DNA of 64,000 nt from Streptomyces tropicalis (GTDB taxonomy: Bacteria; Actinomycetota; Actinomycetes; Streptomycetales; Streptomycetaceae): contig NZ_JARJBB010000003.1 in the NCBI RefSeq assembly GCF_029269835.1, forward strand, positions 310,001 to 374,000, written 5' to 3'. Shown piece by piece: positions 53,514-62,351 of the stretch. The stretch's first letter is position 1; each line of letters opens with the position of its first letter. The notes under the pieces were generated by a model that did no database searches, had not been told where the DNA came from, and worked only from the letters and a program-made list of their open reading frames with translations. The position numbers and the translations under genes were made by a program.

Positions 53514-55046
53514 CTATTGACCGGACGGACCGGGATCCAAAACGAGCGGGTTCGGAAGCTCGGCCCACTGGTCTCCCGGAGTTCCGGGTGACAGCCGCAT
53601 CAGCGTCAGCGCCTTCGCGGGTACAGGGCGTTCGCGCAGTGCCGCCAGGTCGTCGGTGGGCTCCGCGGCCGCCGTCGCGGCCGCCAGCGCCGTCCCCAGC
53701 GCCCCCGCCGAGCCCGCCGCTCCGGCCAGCGCGCCCGCGACCAGCGAGCCGAACAACTTCCGCCGCAGCGCGACCGGATCGTCGGTGAGGATGCGTGCGG
53801 GCAGATCGGGCACCGGGATGCCGTGGCGGGCCAGCCGGGACGGCGAGACGCGGACGTCGGCCAGGTCCCGGTACACCAGCCGCAGCGGAGTGCCCGACGC
53901 GTCCAGCACCACCAGGAGGTTCTGCCCGTGCGCCTCCAGGGCCACGCCGAGGTCCAGCAGTCGCAGTCCCGCGGTCAGGGCCAGCCGGGCGAACCCGTCC
54001 AGCCACCCGGGCGAGCGGGGCAGGCCGGTGGTGGCCAGGGCCGCGACCGGCAGCACCCGCTCCCCGGGCGCCGCGTACGCCTGCGGGGACTCGCGCCGGA
54101 CGGCCGCCAGGTCGGGGGAGTGCGCGGTCGCCGCGGACAGGGTGCGGGTGATGTGCAGCAGGCCCCCGGTGCGGGCCGCGAGGTCCTCCGCGAAGTCCGA
54201 CAGCACCGCCGACGCGGCCACCGAGGCGACCGAGATGTCCCGCACCGACGACGTCAGCCGGGCGCTGAGCGCGGTCTTGACGTGCGGACCGTCCGGCAGG
54301 GCCAGGGTGCGCAGCGCCATCAGCGGATGCGCCGCCGGGCCGCCCGAGACCGGTGCGTCCTTGAGGACGTGAGCAGCCTGCCAGGGATGCACCGGGATCA
54401 GCAGCCGCCCGCCGTCCCGGAGTTCCGCCGGCCAGACCCCGGTCACCAGGCACTCCTCCGCCGGCACCGGCACCAGGCCCAGCTCCACCACCGGCCGGTG
54501 CTCCGGCGCGTACGCCAGTTGCTCCGCCACCGAGAAACCCGGCCGGGAACGGCAGTTGGGGTGAAAAGGATGGCCGTCGACCACGCGCTGCTCCCACTCC
54601 CAGTCCGCGCTCGGCCACTCTTTCGGGTGAGTCGCCTCCGGGGCGGCCCGGTTGGCCCGGGACAGCGCCAACGAGGCGACGCTGTGCCCGAGTTCGCCAG
54701 CCAGCGCAGCACTGTGCGGCACCCCGAGGTCCACCGTCAGGCGCACGGGATCGGCGTACGCCGTGCCGTCGAGGTCGAGGACGGCGACACGGTCGCCGGT
54801 GGCGTACGGGTCCGGAACCGGGCCGTGCAGCCGGCGGCCGTCGGCCAGCCGCACGACGAGCCCGTCGCGCACGGGCTCCCGCCCGGCGACCCACGGCAGC
54901 GGCTCGTGGGCCAGCGCCCGCCACAGCCGGGTCAGCACGGCCGCCCGGGCACCGGGAAGCTCCTGCGCGTAGCGTGGCACGAGGCCGGGGCGCGTGACGG
55001 CCAGCTCCTCGGCGACCTCGGCCTCGGCGGTGGGGGGACGGTGCAC
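53514..55046 (-). CDS. NRPS-independent siderophore synthetase, IucA/IucC family (first)
   Basis: A 510-residue NIS synthetase starting at GTG 55046 with CCGAGGAGCCCGACC upstream; longer readings of the frame give noise. IucA/IucC motifs: VVDGHPFHPNCRSRPGF (ATP-binding loop, residues about 145-165), LLIPVHPWQAAHVL, VKTALSARLTSSVRDISV and ALEAHGQNLLVVLD, with FhuF-like C-terminal region. It condenses a carboxylic acid such as citrate with an amine or alcohol using ATP. It is divergent from a second synthetase, so both act in one siderophore pathway. No iron box is seen in the spacer. The substrate cannot be told from sequence. Confidence 0.92.
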   Translation of the reverse strand: MHRPPTAEAEVAEELAVTRPGLVPRYAQELPGARAAVLTRLWRALAHEPLPWVAGREPVRDGLVVRLADGRRLHGPVPDPYATGDRVAVLDLDGTAYADPVRLTVDLGVPHSAALAGELGHSVASLALSRANRAAPEATHPKEWPSADWEWEQRVVDGHPFHPNCRSRPGFSVAEQLAYAPEHRPVVELGLVPVPAEECLVTGVWPAELRDGGRLLIPVHPWQAAHVLKDAPVSGGPAAHPLMALRTLALPDGPHVKTALSARLTSSVRDISVASVAASAVLSDFAEDLAARTGGLLHITRTLSAATAHSPDLAAVRRESPQAYAAPGERVLPVAALATTGLPRSPGWLDGFARLALTAGLRLLDLGVALEAHGQNLLVVLDASGTPLRLVYRDLADVRVSPSRLARHGIPVPDLPARILTDDPVALRRKLFGSLVAGALAGAAGSAGALGTALAAATAAAEPTDDLAALRERPVPAKALTLMRLSPGTPGDQWAELPNPLVLDPGPSGQ

Positions 55047-55136
55047 GGTCGGGCTCCTCGGCTGCGGACACGGGTCGGGCGTCTCGGCGGCGGGCTCCGG
55101 CCGGACATACTGATCACCCTCGCACCGTGTGGACGT

Positions 55137-56690
55137 ATGGAACGAATGGAACGCGTGGAGCTCATGCCCCCCAGCGACGACGTCGGAGCGCGCGCCGACG
55201 CGTACGCGGCCGCGCCCCTGCTGAACTGCCTGCTCCGGGAGGTGGCGCAGCCCTGCCCGGACACGGACGGGCGGCGCCGGTACCGGCTGCCCGGCGGGGG
55301 CCGGCTGCTGCGGGTGCGCGGGGGGCGGCGCCCCGCGGAACCCGAGGTGTTCGCGGCGGGCGCCTGGCACCGGATCGGCCACACCGAACTGGTCAAGCTG
55401 GTGGCCGAGGAACTGCGCCGGCACACCGGCCTGACCAACGACGAGCTGCCCGCCGAGATGATCGACAGCCGGGACGCGGTCGCGGCCCTGCTGGCCGCGC
55501 GCGCCACGGCGGCAGCCCCCGCCGACCCGTACCTGCGCTCCGAGCAGGCGCTGGTCACCGGCCACCCCTACCATCCCGCGCCCAAGGCCCGCGGCGGCGG
55601 ACCCCTCGCCTCCTGGCTGCCCTACGCCCCCGAGGCCCACGCCCGTTTCCCGCTGGCGCTCCTCGGGGTGCGCGAGGACCAGGTCGTCGAGGAGGGCGAC
55701 ACCTCCGCCCTGGACGCCCTCGGCCGGGCCCCGGCCGGCTACCGGCTGCTGCCCGCCCACCCCTGGCAGCTCGACCTCGCCGGCCGCGAGCTGGCCGGAG
55801 CCTTCGCGGACGGCCGTCTGCTGCGGCTGGGCTCCACCGCGTGCACGGTCTGGCCGACGGCCGCGGTCCGCACGGTCCACGCCCCCGCGTACGCCCCGGA
55901 ACAGGCCCCCGGGCGGGACCTGTTCCTCAAGTTCAGCCTCGACGTGCGCATCACCAACGACGTGCGGCGGCTGTGGCGCCGCGATCTGCTGCGGCTGCGC
56001 CGCACCGACGCCGCCGTGACCCGTGCCTTCGCCGGGTCCGGCCCGGCGGCCTGGCTGAGCGACCGCGGCTACCGCACGGCCGCCTTCGCCTTCGAGGAAC
56101 TGGCCGTGCTGGTCCGCGACGGGGTGCGCGACCACGTCCGCCCCGGGGCGACCCCGCTGCTGGCCGCGGCCCTGGCCGAGGGCTTCGACGGCAACCCGCT
56201 GGACGGGCCCGCGGACCCGGCGCACTGGTGGGAGGCGTATCTGACGCACGTCGTACCCCCGGTGATCGGCGCCTTCGCCCGGCACGGGGTGGTGCTGGAG
56301 GCGCACCTGCAGAACGCGCTGGTCGCGGTCGACGCCGACGGCCTGCCCGTCCAGGCGCTGTTCCGGGACGCCGAGGGCGTGAAACTGCTCCCGGAGGTCT
56401 CCCGGGACGCCGGGTGGGAGCGGCTGGTGTACTGCCTCGTCGTGAACCACCTCGCCGAGATCGCCGCCGCCCTCGCCGAGCGCCACCCCGGACTGGACCC
56501 GTGGCCCGCCGTCCGCCGCGCACTCACCCGCCACGACCTCCCCGAGATCACCGCCCTCCTCACCGCACCGACCCTCCCCGGCAAGACGAACCTCCTCCTG
56601 CGCTGGACGGGTGCGGACGGCGCCGCCGCCCGCTACCTCCCCCTCCCGAACCCCCTGGCCGCGGGCCCGGGGGCCCGGACCGCATCCTGA
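55137..56690 (+). CDS. NRPS-independent siderophore synthetase, IucA/IucC family (second)
   Basis: A 517-residue NIS synthetase. The first in-frame ATG is at 55137; ATGs at 55146 and 55164 are alternatives, and none has a good Shine-Dalgarno, so a leaderless or weakly translated start is possible. Motifs: LVTGHPYHPAPKARGG, LLPAHPWQLDLAG, LKFSLDVRITNDVRRL and VVLEAHLQNALVAVD, then VKLLPEVSRDAGW. The last 30 residues (KTNLLLRWTGADGAA) are typical. It is divergent from the other synthetase across a 90-bp spacer; only fragments of a likely exporter follow it. Confidence 0.92.
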   Translation: MERMERVELMPPSDDVGARADAYAAAPLLNCLLREVAQPCPDTDGRRRYRLPGGGRLLRVRGGRRPAEPEVFAAGAWHRIGHTELVKLVAEELRRHTGLTNDELPAEMIDSRDAVAALLAARATAAAPADPYLRSEQALVTGHPYHPAPKARGGGPLASWLPYAPEAHARFPLALLGVREDQVVEEGDTSALDALGRAPAGYRLLPAHPWQLDLAGRELAGAFADGRLLRLGSTACTVWPTAAVRTVHAPAYAPEQAPGRDLFLKFSLDVRITNDVRRLWRRDLLRLRRTDAAVTRAFAGSGPAAWLSDRGYRTAAFAFEELAVLVRDGVRDHVRPGATPLLAAALAEGFDGNPLDGPADPAHWWEAYLTHVVPPVIGAFARHGVVLEAHLQNALVAVDADGLPVQALFRDAEGVKLLPEVSRDAGWERLVYCLVVNHLAEIAAALAERHPGLDPWPAVRRALTRHDLPEITALLTAPTLPGKTNLLLRWTGADGAAARYLPLPNPLAAGPGARTAS

Positions 56691-56919
56691 GAACAGCAGC
56701 AGGAGGGCCGGTTCCGGCGCCCCGCCGCCGAATCGGAGTACACGCCGGAGTACCCGCCTCGTCTCGGTGGGGCACCTGTTCGACCGTCACCGATGCGCCC
56801 GCTGCCGGTGTGGACGCGGCGGCCGCGCCGGGCATCACACCGGGCCGGTACGCCCGCAGCGGCGCCGGCACGGCTGCGACCGGCCGGCGGGCCGCCGCCG
56901 TGCGGTCCGGCCGTACTTC

Positions 56920-57210
56920 GCCGGGATGGTCTACAACATCGCCCAGCTCAGCTACCGGCAGTCGGTGACCCCGCCGGAGATGATGGGCCGGACGAATGCG
57001 GCCGTCCGCTGGGTCGTGTGGGGCACGCTGCCGATCGGCGGCGTCCTCGGCGGGCTGCTCGGCACGCTGATCGGGGTGCGGCCCGCACTCCGGCTGGCGT
57101 TCGTCGGCTCCTGGGCGGCCGGCTGGTTCGTGTTCTTCTCCCCCTCCGCCGCCTGCGCGACATCCCCCGACCCGCGCCCGCGTCCGCACCCGTCGTCAGG
57201 AGCTGACGGA
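56920..57210 (+). pseudogene. Fragment of an MFS exporter (EntS-like, MFS_3)
   Basis: In frame 1 from about 56923 the translation MVYNIAQLSYRQSVTPPEMM, then GRTNAAVRWVVWGTLPIGGV and LRLAFVGSWAAGWFVFFSP match the last helices of MFS_3 family exporters. The expected ending LRRLRDIP continues in another frame after a C-run near 57140-57150, showing a one-base frameshift. There is no N-terminal part: 56691-56920 holds only short frames. It lies directly behind the siderophore synthetase, where an exporter gene is usual. The remainder, up to the HipA-like gene at 57503, shows no gene. Confidence 0.7.
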
Positions 57211-57502
57211 AGGCGGGGGAGCGAGGCCGACGTCTTCCACGGCACCGCCACCGGCGCCACGATCCCGCCCCGGCGCCGTCCATGATCCGCCGGACGGGCC
57301 CCGGCCCGGGCGCGGGGTCGGGCCCGCACCTGGTGCGTCCCGGCCCCGCCGGGCGAGACTGCCGCCTGCTGGACGGCTCGGCCGCGGCTGCCCCGCTGTC
57401 ACGCTTGGTTACTATGTTCACGTCATGCCGGAAGCTGGAAAGCAACGGATGTACCGCCACTGACGGACGACCGGGGAGGCGGGGAGAACGGGGCCCGGGA
57501 AG

Positions 57503-58417
57503 ATGCTGAGAGAGGTCACCGCGACCCGCTACGTCGCGCCCCTGCACTCCGGCGGCTCCGTGCCCGGCGTCGTCGAGGCCGACGACCTCGGCACGTACGT
57601 CGTGAAGTTCACCGGCTCCGCGCAGGGGCGCAAGGCGCTGGTCGCCGAGGTGATCGTGGGGGAGCTGGCGCGGGCCCTGGGGCTGCGGGTGCCCGAACTG
57701 GTGCTCGCCCACTTCGACCCGCGGCTCGGCGCGCACGAGCCGCACCAGGAGGTGCGCGACCTGCTGGACGCCAGCCCCGGGACGAACCTGGGCATGGACC
57801 TCCTCCCCGGGGCGCGCGACTACACCCCCGAGGTCGCGGCGCGCTTCCCGGTGGACGCCCGGGAGGCCGGCCGCATCGTCTGGCTCGACGCCCTCACGGT
57901 GAACGTGGACCGCACCGTGCACAGCTCCAACCTCATGGTGTGGCCGACGCTCGGGACCGTGCCGCCGCGGCTGTGGCTCATCGACCACGGGGCCGCCCTG
58001 GTCTTCCACCACCGCTGGGACGCCTCCGAGCCCGCGAAGGCGTACGACTTCCGCCACCACGCCCTCGGCCATGCGGCGCCCGACGTCCGGGCCGCCGACG
58101 CCGAACTCGCCCCGCGCGTCACCGAGGACCTGCTGCGGAGCGTCACGGCGCGGGTGCCGGACGCCTGGCTGCAGGACGAACCCGGGTTCGCCGGCCCCGG
58201 CGAGCTGCGGGAGGCCTACGCCGGATACCTGCTCGCGCGGGCGCGGGCCTCCGCGTCCTGGCTGCCGGACGGCTTCCCGAGCCGGGAGGAACTGGCCGCG
58301 GAGGAGGCCCGGCGCACGGACCGGACCCGGCAGCAGCGGCCGGACTGGCTGAAGCAGGTCCCCGACCTGCACGGCAAGCCGTCCGCCGAGCGGGACTGGT
58401 CCGCACACCTGGGATGA
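57503..58417 (+). CDS. HipA-like kinase domain protein
   Basis: A 304-residue protein from ATG 57503 with GGCCCGGGAAG before it. MLREVTATRYVAPLHSGGSV, then VEADDLGTYVVKFTGSAQGR with the ATP-binding Lys, RKALVAEVIVGELARALGLR, and AGRIVWLDALTVNVDRTVHS followed by PPRLWLIDHGAALVFHH (the catalytic NxDR and D-H-G metal motif) are characteristic of the HipA-like family. In many actinobacteria this type is followed at once by a DUF3037 gene; none is found here, and the next gene is on the opposite strand. No HipB-type antitoxin adjoins, so a toxin-antitoxin role is not supported. Confidence 0.85.
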   Translation: MLREVTATRYVAPLHSGGSVPGVVEADDLGTYVVKFTGSAQGRKALVAEVIVGELARALGLRVPELVLAHFDPRLGAHEPHQEVRDLLDASPGTNLGMDLLPGARDYTPEVAARFPVDAREAGRIVWLDALTVNVDRTVHSSNLMVWPTLGTVPPRLWLIDHGAALVFHHRWDASEPAKAYDFRHHALGHAAPDVRAADAELAPRVTEDLLRSVTARVPDAWLQDEPGFAGPGELREAYAGYLLARARASASWLPDGFPSREELAAEEARRTDRTRQQRPDWLKQVPDLHGKPSAERDWSAHLG

Positions 58418-58440
58418 GGCGCACGCCCCGGCCGGGGCAC

Positions 58441-58465
58441 CGGCCCGCCGGGACCCGGCGGGCCG
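58441..58465. terminator. Bidirectional hairpin terminator
   Basis: CGGCCCGCCGGG (58441-58452) and CCCGGCGGGCCG (58454-58465) are perfectly complementary arms separated by one A, so the hairpin has a 10-11 bp stem and a small loop. It stands between the stops of the convergent HipA-like gene (58417) and malate synthase (58475). Confidence 0.82.
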
Positions 58466-58474
58466 CAGCGGCGC

Positions 58475-60100
58475 TCAGCCCCGCAGCTGCTCGTACGCCG
58501 GCAGGGTCAGGAAGTCCGCGTAGTCCCCGTCCAGGGCGACCTGGAGCAGCAGGTCGTGGGCCTGCTGCCAGTGGCCCGCGGTGAAGGCCTCGTCGCCGAT
58601 CTCCCCGCGGACGGCGTCCAGTTCCTCCGCGGCGATCCGGCGGGCGAGCTCCGGCGTGGCCTTCTCGCCGTTCTCGAACTCGACCCCCGCGTTGATCCAC
58701 TGCCAGATCTGGGAACGGGAGATCTCGGCGGTGGCCGCGTCCTCCATGAGGTTGAAGATGGCGACCGCGCCGAGGCCGCGCAGCCAGGCCTCGATGTAAC
58801 GGATGCCCACCTGCACGGCGTTGACCAGGCCCGCGTACGTCGGCTTCGCCTCCAGGGAGTCGACGGCGATCAGGTCGGCGGCCTCGACGTGGACGTCCTC
58901 ACGCAGCCGGTCCTTCTGGTGCGGCCGGTCGCCGAGCACCTTGTCGAAGGACTCCAGCGCGATCGGCACGAGGTCGGGGTGGGCCACCCACGAGCCGTCG
59001 AACCCGTCGCCGGCCTCGCGGTCCTTGTCGGCGCGGACCTTCTCGAAGGCGACCTTGTTGACCTCGGCGTCCCGGCGGGAGGGGATGAACGCGGCCATGC
59101 CGCCGATGGCGTGCGCGCCCCGCTTGTGGCAGGTGCGGACGAGGAGTTCGGTGTACGCCCGCATGAACGGGGCCGTCATCGTGACCGCGTTGCGGTCCGG
59201 CAGGACGAACCTGGGCCCGCCGTCACGGAAGTTCTTCACGATGGAGAACAGGTAGTCCCAGCGGCCGGCGTTCAGGCCGGAGGCGTGGTCGCGCAGCTCG
59301 TAGAGGATCTCCTCCATCTCGTAGGCCGCGGTGATGGTCTCGATCAGGACGGTGGCGCGGACGGTGCCCTGCGGGATGCCGACGTAGTCCTGCGCGAACA
59401 CGAAGACGTCGTTCCACAGGCGCGCCTCCAGATGGGACTCCGTCTTCGGCAGGTAGAAGTACGGGCCCTTGCCGAGGTCGAGCAGGCGCCGGGCGTTGTG
59501 GAAGAAGTACAGGCCGAAGTCGACCAGGGAGCCGGGGACCGGTGTCCCGTCGGCGTCGACGAGATGGCGCTCGTCCAGATGCCAGCCGCGCGGGCGCATC
59601 ACCACCGTGGCCAGCTCGTCGTCGGGGCGCAGGGCGTACGACTTGCCGGACGCCGCGTCGGTGAAGTCGATGGCGCGGGTGTAGGCCGCGATCATGTTGA
59701 GCTGACCGAGGACGACGTTCTCCCAGGTCGGGGCCGAGGCGTCCTCGAAGTCGGCGAGCCACACGCGGGCGCCCGAATTGAGGGCGTTGATCGTCATCTT
59801 GCGGTCGGTCGGGCCGGTGATCTCCACCCGGCGGTCCTGCAGGGCGGGCGGGGCGGGAGCCACCTTCCAGGAGTCGTCCGCGCGGATCGCGGCCGTCTCC
59901 GGGAGGAAGTCGAGGGTGGAGGTGCGGGCGATCTCGGCGCGGCGCTCGGCGCGGCGGGCGAGGAGCTCGTCGCGGCGCGGGGTGAACCGCCGGTGCAGCT
60001 CGGCCACGAAGGCGAGTGCCGCGTCGGAGAGGACCTCCTCCTGCCGGGGCAGGGGCTCGGCGTCGACGATGGCCAGCGGGGACGGCGCTGGTGCGGACAT
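58475..60100 (-). CDS. aceB: Malate synthase A
   Basis: A 541-residue malate synthase of the A isoform (about 530-550 residues), which condenses glyoxylate with acetyl-CoA to malate. ATG 60100 follows AAGGAAGTGACAGCTC. The TIM-barrel motifs include [20 protein letters not shown] (metal-binding Glu/Asp), [14 protein letters not shown] with the catalytic Arg, [20 protein letters not shown] and [18 protein letters not shown]-terminal [20 protein letters not shown]...[17 protein letters not shown] carries the catalytic Asp near 447. No isocitrate lyase gene adjoins; with the shared operator boxes, its likely job here is to use glyoxylate from purine breakdown. Confidence 0.97.
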   Translation of the reverse strand: MSAPAPSPLAIVDAEPLPRQEEVLSDAALAFVAELHRRFTPRRDELLARRAERRAEIARTSTLDFLPETAAIRADDSWKVAPAPPALQDRRVEITGPTDRKMTINALNSGARVWLADFEDASAPTWENVVLGQLNMIAAYTRAIDFTDAASGKSYALRPDDELATVVMRPRGWHLDERHLVDADGTPVPGSLVDFGLYFFHNARRLLDLGKGPYFYLPKTESHLEARLWNDVFVFAQDYVGIPQGTVRATVLIETITAAYEMEEILYELRDHASGLNAGRWDYLFSIVKNFRDGGPRFVLPDRNAVTMTAPFMRAYTELLVRTCHKRGAHAIGGMAAFIPSRRDAEVNKVAFEKVRADKDREAGDGFDGSWVAHPDLVPIALESFDKVLGDRPHQKDRLREDVHVEAADLIAVDSLEAKPTYAGLVNAVQVGIRYIEAWLRGLGAVAIFNLMEDAATAEISRSQIWQWINAGVEFENGEKATPELARRIAAEELDAVRGEIGDEAFTAGHWQQAHDLLLQVALDGDYADFLTLPAYEQLRG

Positions 60101-60216
60101 GAGCTGTCACTTCCTTCGGGCTTCTTCAGCGGACCACGTGCGTCGCCACCCTGCCGTGGCACGGGATGCCAACCTGCGTGAAGGGGGCATAGCGTGCGCG
60201 CGGAGCGGACGGGTGC

Positions 60217-60257
60217 TTCTGATCAGTGGATACTAGTTTCCTCATGGTGGAAGTCAA
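60217..60257 (-). promoter_or_regulatory. aceB promoter with tandem operator boxes
   Basis: TTCCTCATGGTGGAA (60238-60252) and the weaker TTCTGATCAGTGGAT (60217-60231) have centres exactly 21 bp apart, as at gcl and hyi. On the minus strand a strong promoter, -35 TTGACT (60257-60252), 16-bp spacer and -10 TAGTAT (60235-60230), has the first box in its spacer and the second at the -10/+1 region. This predicts repression and places the transcript start about 120 bp before aceB. Confidence 0.75.
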
Positions 60258-60340
60258 TGGTCTGTTGATGTCGAGAGTCTCCGGGTGGGGGCGCGGTGGC
60301 GCTCGGTGCCACCCCGCTCACACCGGGTGCCCCGCCCCGC

Positions 60341-60964
60341 TCATTCCAGATGCCGCAGGTCGGCCTCCGTGTCGATGTCGTACGCCCGCGCCACGTCCCC
60401 GCACTCCACCAGGGTGATCGCCGACTCGTGCTCCTTCAGGTAGGCGCGCGCACCCCGGTCGCCGGTCGCGGTCGCCGCGATGCCCGGCCAGTGGTCGGCG
60501 CCCAGCAGGACGGGATGGCCCCGCACCCCGTCGTAGGCGGCCGCCGCCAGCGAGTCCGCACCGCGTCCGGCGGCACACACCCGGGCCACTGCCTCGGCGC
60601 CGACGCCGGGCTGGTCGACGAGCAGCACGAGGGCCGCACGGGCGGCCGTCCGGGCCAGGGAGTCCAGTCCCGCCCGCAGTGAGGACCCCATGCCCTGCTC
60701 CCAGTCCGGGTTGTCCACCAGGACGCATCCGGACAGCTCCGCACGCTCCCGCACCGCGTCGGCCCGCGCCCCGAGAACCACGTGGACCGGGCTGCACCCG
60801 GCCGCCCGCAGCACCCCCACCGCGTGCTCCACCAGAGGGCGCCCCCGATGGGTGAGCAACGCCTTGGGGCGGCCACCGAGCCGCCGCCCTCCGCCGGCGG
60901 CCAGCACCAGGCCCGCGATCTCCGCGCCCGTCTCCCCGCTCTGCTCCTCGCCGGTCCGTCTCAT
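60341..60964 (-). CDS. MobA/MocA-like nucleotidyltransferase
   Basis: A 207-residue protein from ATG 60964 with GCAGGACCC upstream. IAGLVLAAGGGRRLGGRPKA (residues about 15-34) is the nucleotide-binding signature, and the metal-binding Asp of LVLLVDQPGVGAEAV and GVRGHPVLLGADHW follow the MocA pattern. Members of this group transfer CMP or GMP to molybdopterin; MocA makes the cytosine dinucleotide cofactor that xanthine dehydrogenase-type enzymes use. The xanthine dehydrogenase genes at 15-19 kb offer a reason, though they are distant. The final helix (DIDTEADLRHLE) is family-typical. Confidence 0.85.
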   Translation of the reverse strand: MRRTGEEQSGETGAEIAGLVLAAGGGRRLGGRPKALLTHRGRPLVEHAVGVLRAAGCSPVHVVLGARADAVRERAELSGCVLVDNPDWEQGMGSSLRAGLDSLARTAARAALVLLVDQPGVGAEAVARVCAAGRGADSLAAAAYDGVRGHPVLLGADHWPGIAATATGDRGARAYLKEHESAITLVECGDVARAYDIDTEADLRHLE

Positions 60965-61165
60965 GGGTCCTGCATACCCGAGCCGCCCCCGATCCGTGCT
61001 CGATCGTGCGTTTGACCGAGGACTGAATTTCGGTCCGCGTGGTGGCGCGGCCCGCCCGGGGTGGCGTTTACTGGCCCGCGGCCCCCGGCGCCCACCCGGC
61101 CGGCAGCGATGCCCGGGCGGGGGCACCGTGTACGCGCGCCGGGGCGTGCGAAGGGGAGGGCCGTG

Positions 61166-61486
61166 GTGCGCAGCTCGGAGCAGGTGGAGCCCAGGCCGGC
61201 GACCGGCGGCACCGACGACCCGAGAACCGCGGAACTGCGCCGCGCCGTCTCCCGGTTGCGCCGCCGCCTCGCGGCCCATCCGGTCGACTTCCCCGACCGC
61301 GCGACCGGCGAGGACGAACTCGCCGCCCTCGCCGCGATGACCGGCCACGGGACGCCCGAGGCCGCGCGCCTGCGCCGCAGTCTGCTGCTGGTCGCCGGAT
61401 CCATCGGCTCGGTCAGCGCCCTGGCCCCCGAGATGGCGGAACTGCGCGCCGCGGTGGAGCTGTTCGGGGCGCCGCGGCGGAGGTGA
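61166..61486 (+). CDS. Small helical protein, DUF5955-like
   Basis: A 106-residue protein from GTG 61166 or the adjacent GTG 61163, with AAGGGGAGGG upstream. DDPRTAELRRAVSRLRRRLA, then DFPDRATGEDELAALAAMTG and RLRRSLLLVAGSIGSVSALA with a final helix before AVELFGAPRR give three or four predicted helices. It resembles the DUF5955 family of small actinomycete proteins; I know no function for it. It has no membrane or signal segment and is a single-gene unit. Confidence 0.7.
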   Translation: MRSSEQVEPRPATGGTDDPRTAELRRAVSRLRRRLAAHPVDFPDRATGEDELAALAAMTGHGTPEAARLRRSLLLVAGSIGSVSALAPEMAELRAAVELFGAPRRR

Positions 61487-61715
61487 CGGGCGGGCCGGCC
61501 GGTGCGCGGCCCGCACAACGGGGCGTACCGCGGCCGACCGCCGCCCGGCTTCCGGCTCGCGGGTCCGTGCACCGAGCGAGGAGGCCGTGCACGCCCGTCC
61601 CCGCCGTCGGGTTGCGCTCCGCGCATGTCCCCGCCGGGGGCACCGGCGCGGGCCCGGAGGTCACGCCGGGCGGAGGCCGGTCAGGGGCCGGAGGGTCGTG
61701 CTCCGTGGAGTCCGG

Positions 61716-62351
61716 TCACGGTCCGCTGCGGCGGATCACGCCGCGTTCCGTGGCCGCCGCCACCGCCGCCGTGCGCGACTCCACGCCCAACTTGGCGTAG
61801 ATGTGCACCAGGTGGGACTTCACCGTGGCCTGGCTCAGGAACAGGCGCTTGCTGATCCGGAGGTTGGACAGCCCCTCCCGGACCAGTTCCAGCACCTCCA
61901 GCTCGCGGCGGCTCAGTGCGGCCGCGGGGGTGCGCATCCGGTCCATCAACCGGTGGGCGACCGCGGGCGCGAGGGCCGAGCGGCCGGACGCCGCGGTGCG
62001 CACCGCGGCGGCCAGCTCCGCGGGCGGGGCGTCCTTCAGGAGGTAGCCCGCCGCGCCCGCCTCCACCGCGGCGAGGATGTCGGCGTCGGTGTCGTACGTC
62101 GTCAGCACCAGGACCCGCGGGGCGTCCGGCCGCGCGGTGATCGCCGCGGTCGCCTCCGCCCCGTGCGCCCCGGTGCCGAACTGCAGGTCCATCAGGACCA
62201 CGTCCACATCGCCCGCGGCGGCGAGTTCCACCGCCCGCTCCGCCGTCGGCGCCTCACCGGCGATCTCGAAGTCGGGCTCGGCGGACAGCACGGCCCGCAG
62301 TCCGGCCCGTACGACGGGGTGGTCGTCCGCCAGCAGCAGCCGGATCGTCAT
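61716..62351 (-). CDS. Response regulator, NarL/LuxR type
   Basis: A 211-residue response regulator starting at an ATG that overlaps the kinase stop (ATGA). Receiver domain: IRLLLADDHPVVRAGLRAVL with the acidic pair, phosphorylatable Asp54 in VVLMDLQFGTGAHG, Thr in VLVLTTYDTD and Lys in GYLLKDAPP. The C-terminal LuxR helix-turn-helix is LSRRELEVLELVREGLSNLR then ISKRLFLSQATVKSHLVHIY. It forms a pair with the upstream histidine kinase. The divergent ABC-permease gene that begins at 63694 is the probable target. Confidence 0.95.
   Translation of the reverse strand: MTIRLLLADDHPVVRAGLRAVLSAEPDFEIAGEAPTAERAVELAAAGDVDVVLMDLQFGTGAHGAEATAAITARPDAPRVLVLTTYDTDADILAAVEAGAAGYLLKDAPPAELAAAVRTAASGRSALAPAVAHRLMDRMRTPAAALSRRELEVLELVREGLSNLRISKRLFLSQATVKSHLVHIYAKLGVESRTAAVAAATERGVIRRSGP

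Noticed and set aside
51436..55071. A 1211-codon reading of the envelope-protein frame
   Set aside because: The part upstream of 52239 is a shadow of the VWA and siderophore synthetase genes. The signal peptide and ribosome-binding site fix the start at 52239.
55047..55136. Iron box between the two siderophore synthetases
   Set aside because: The 90-bp spacer was read for TWAGGTWAGSCTWACCTWA-like sequence; none with more than a few matches was seen.
57503..58417. HipA-type toxin of a toxin-antitoxin pair
   Set aside because: No HipB-like antitoxin gene precedes or follows; the protein belongs to the shorter HipA-like kinase group.
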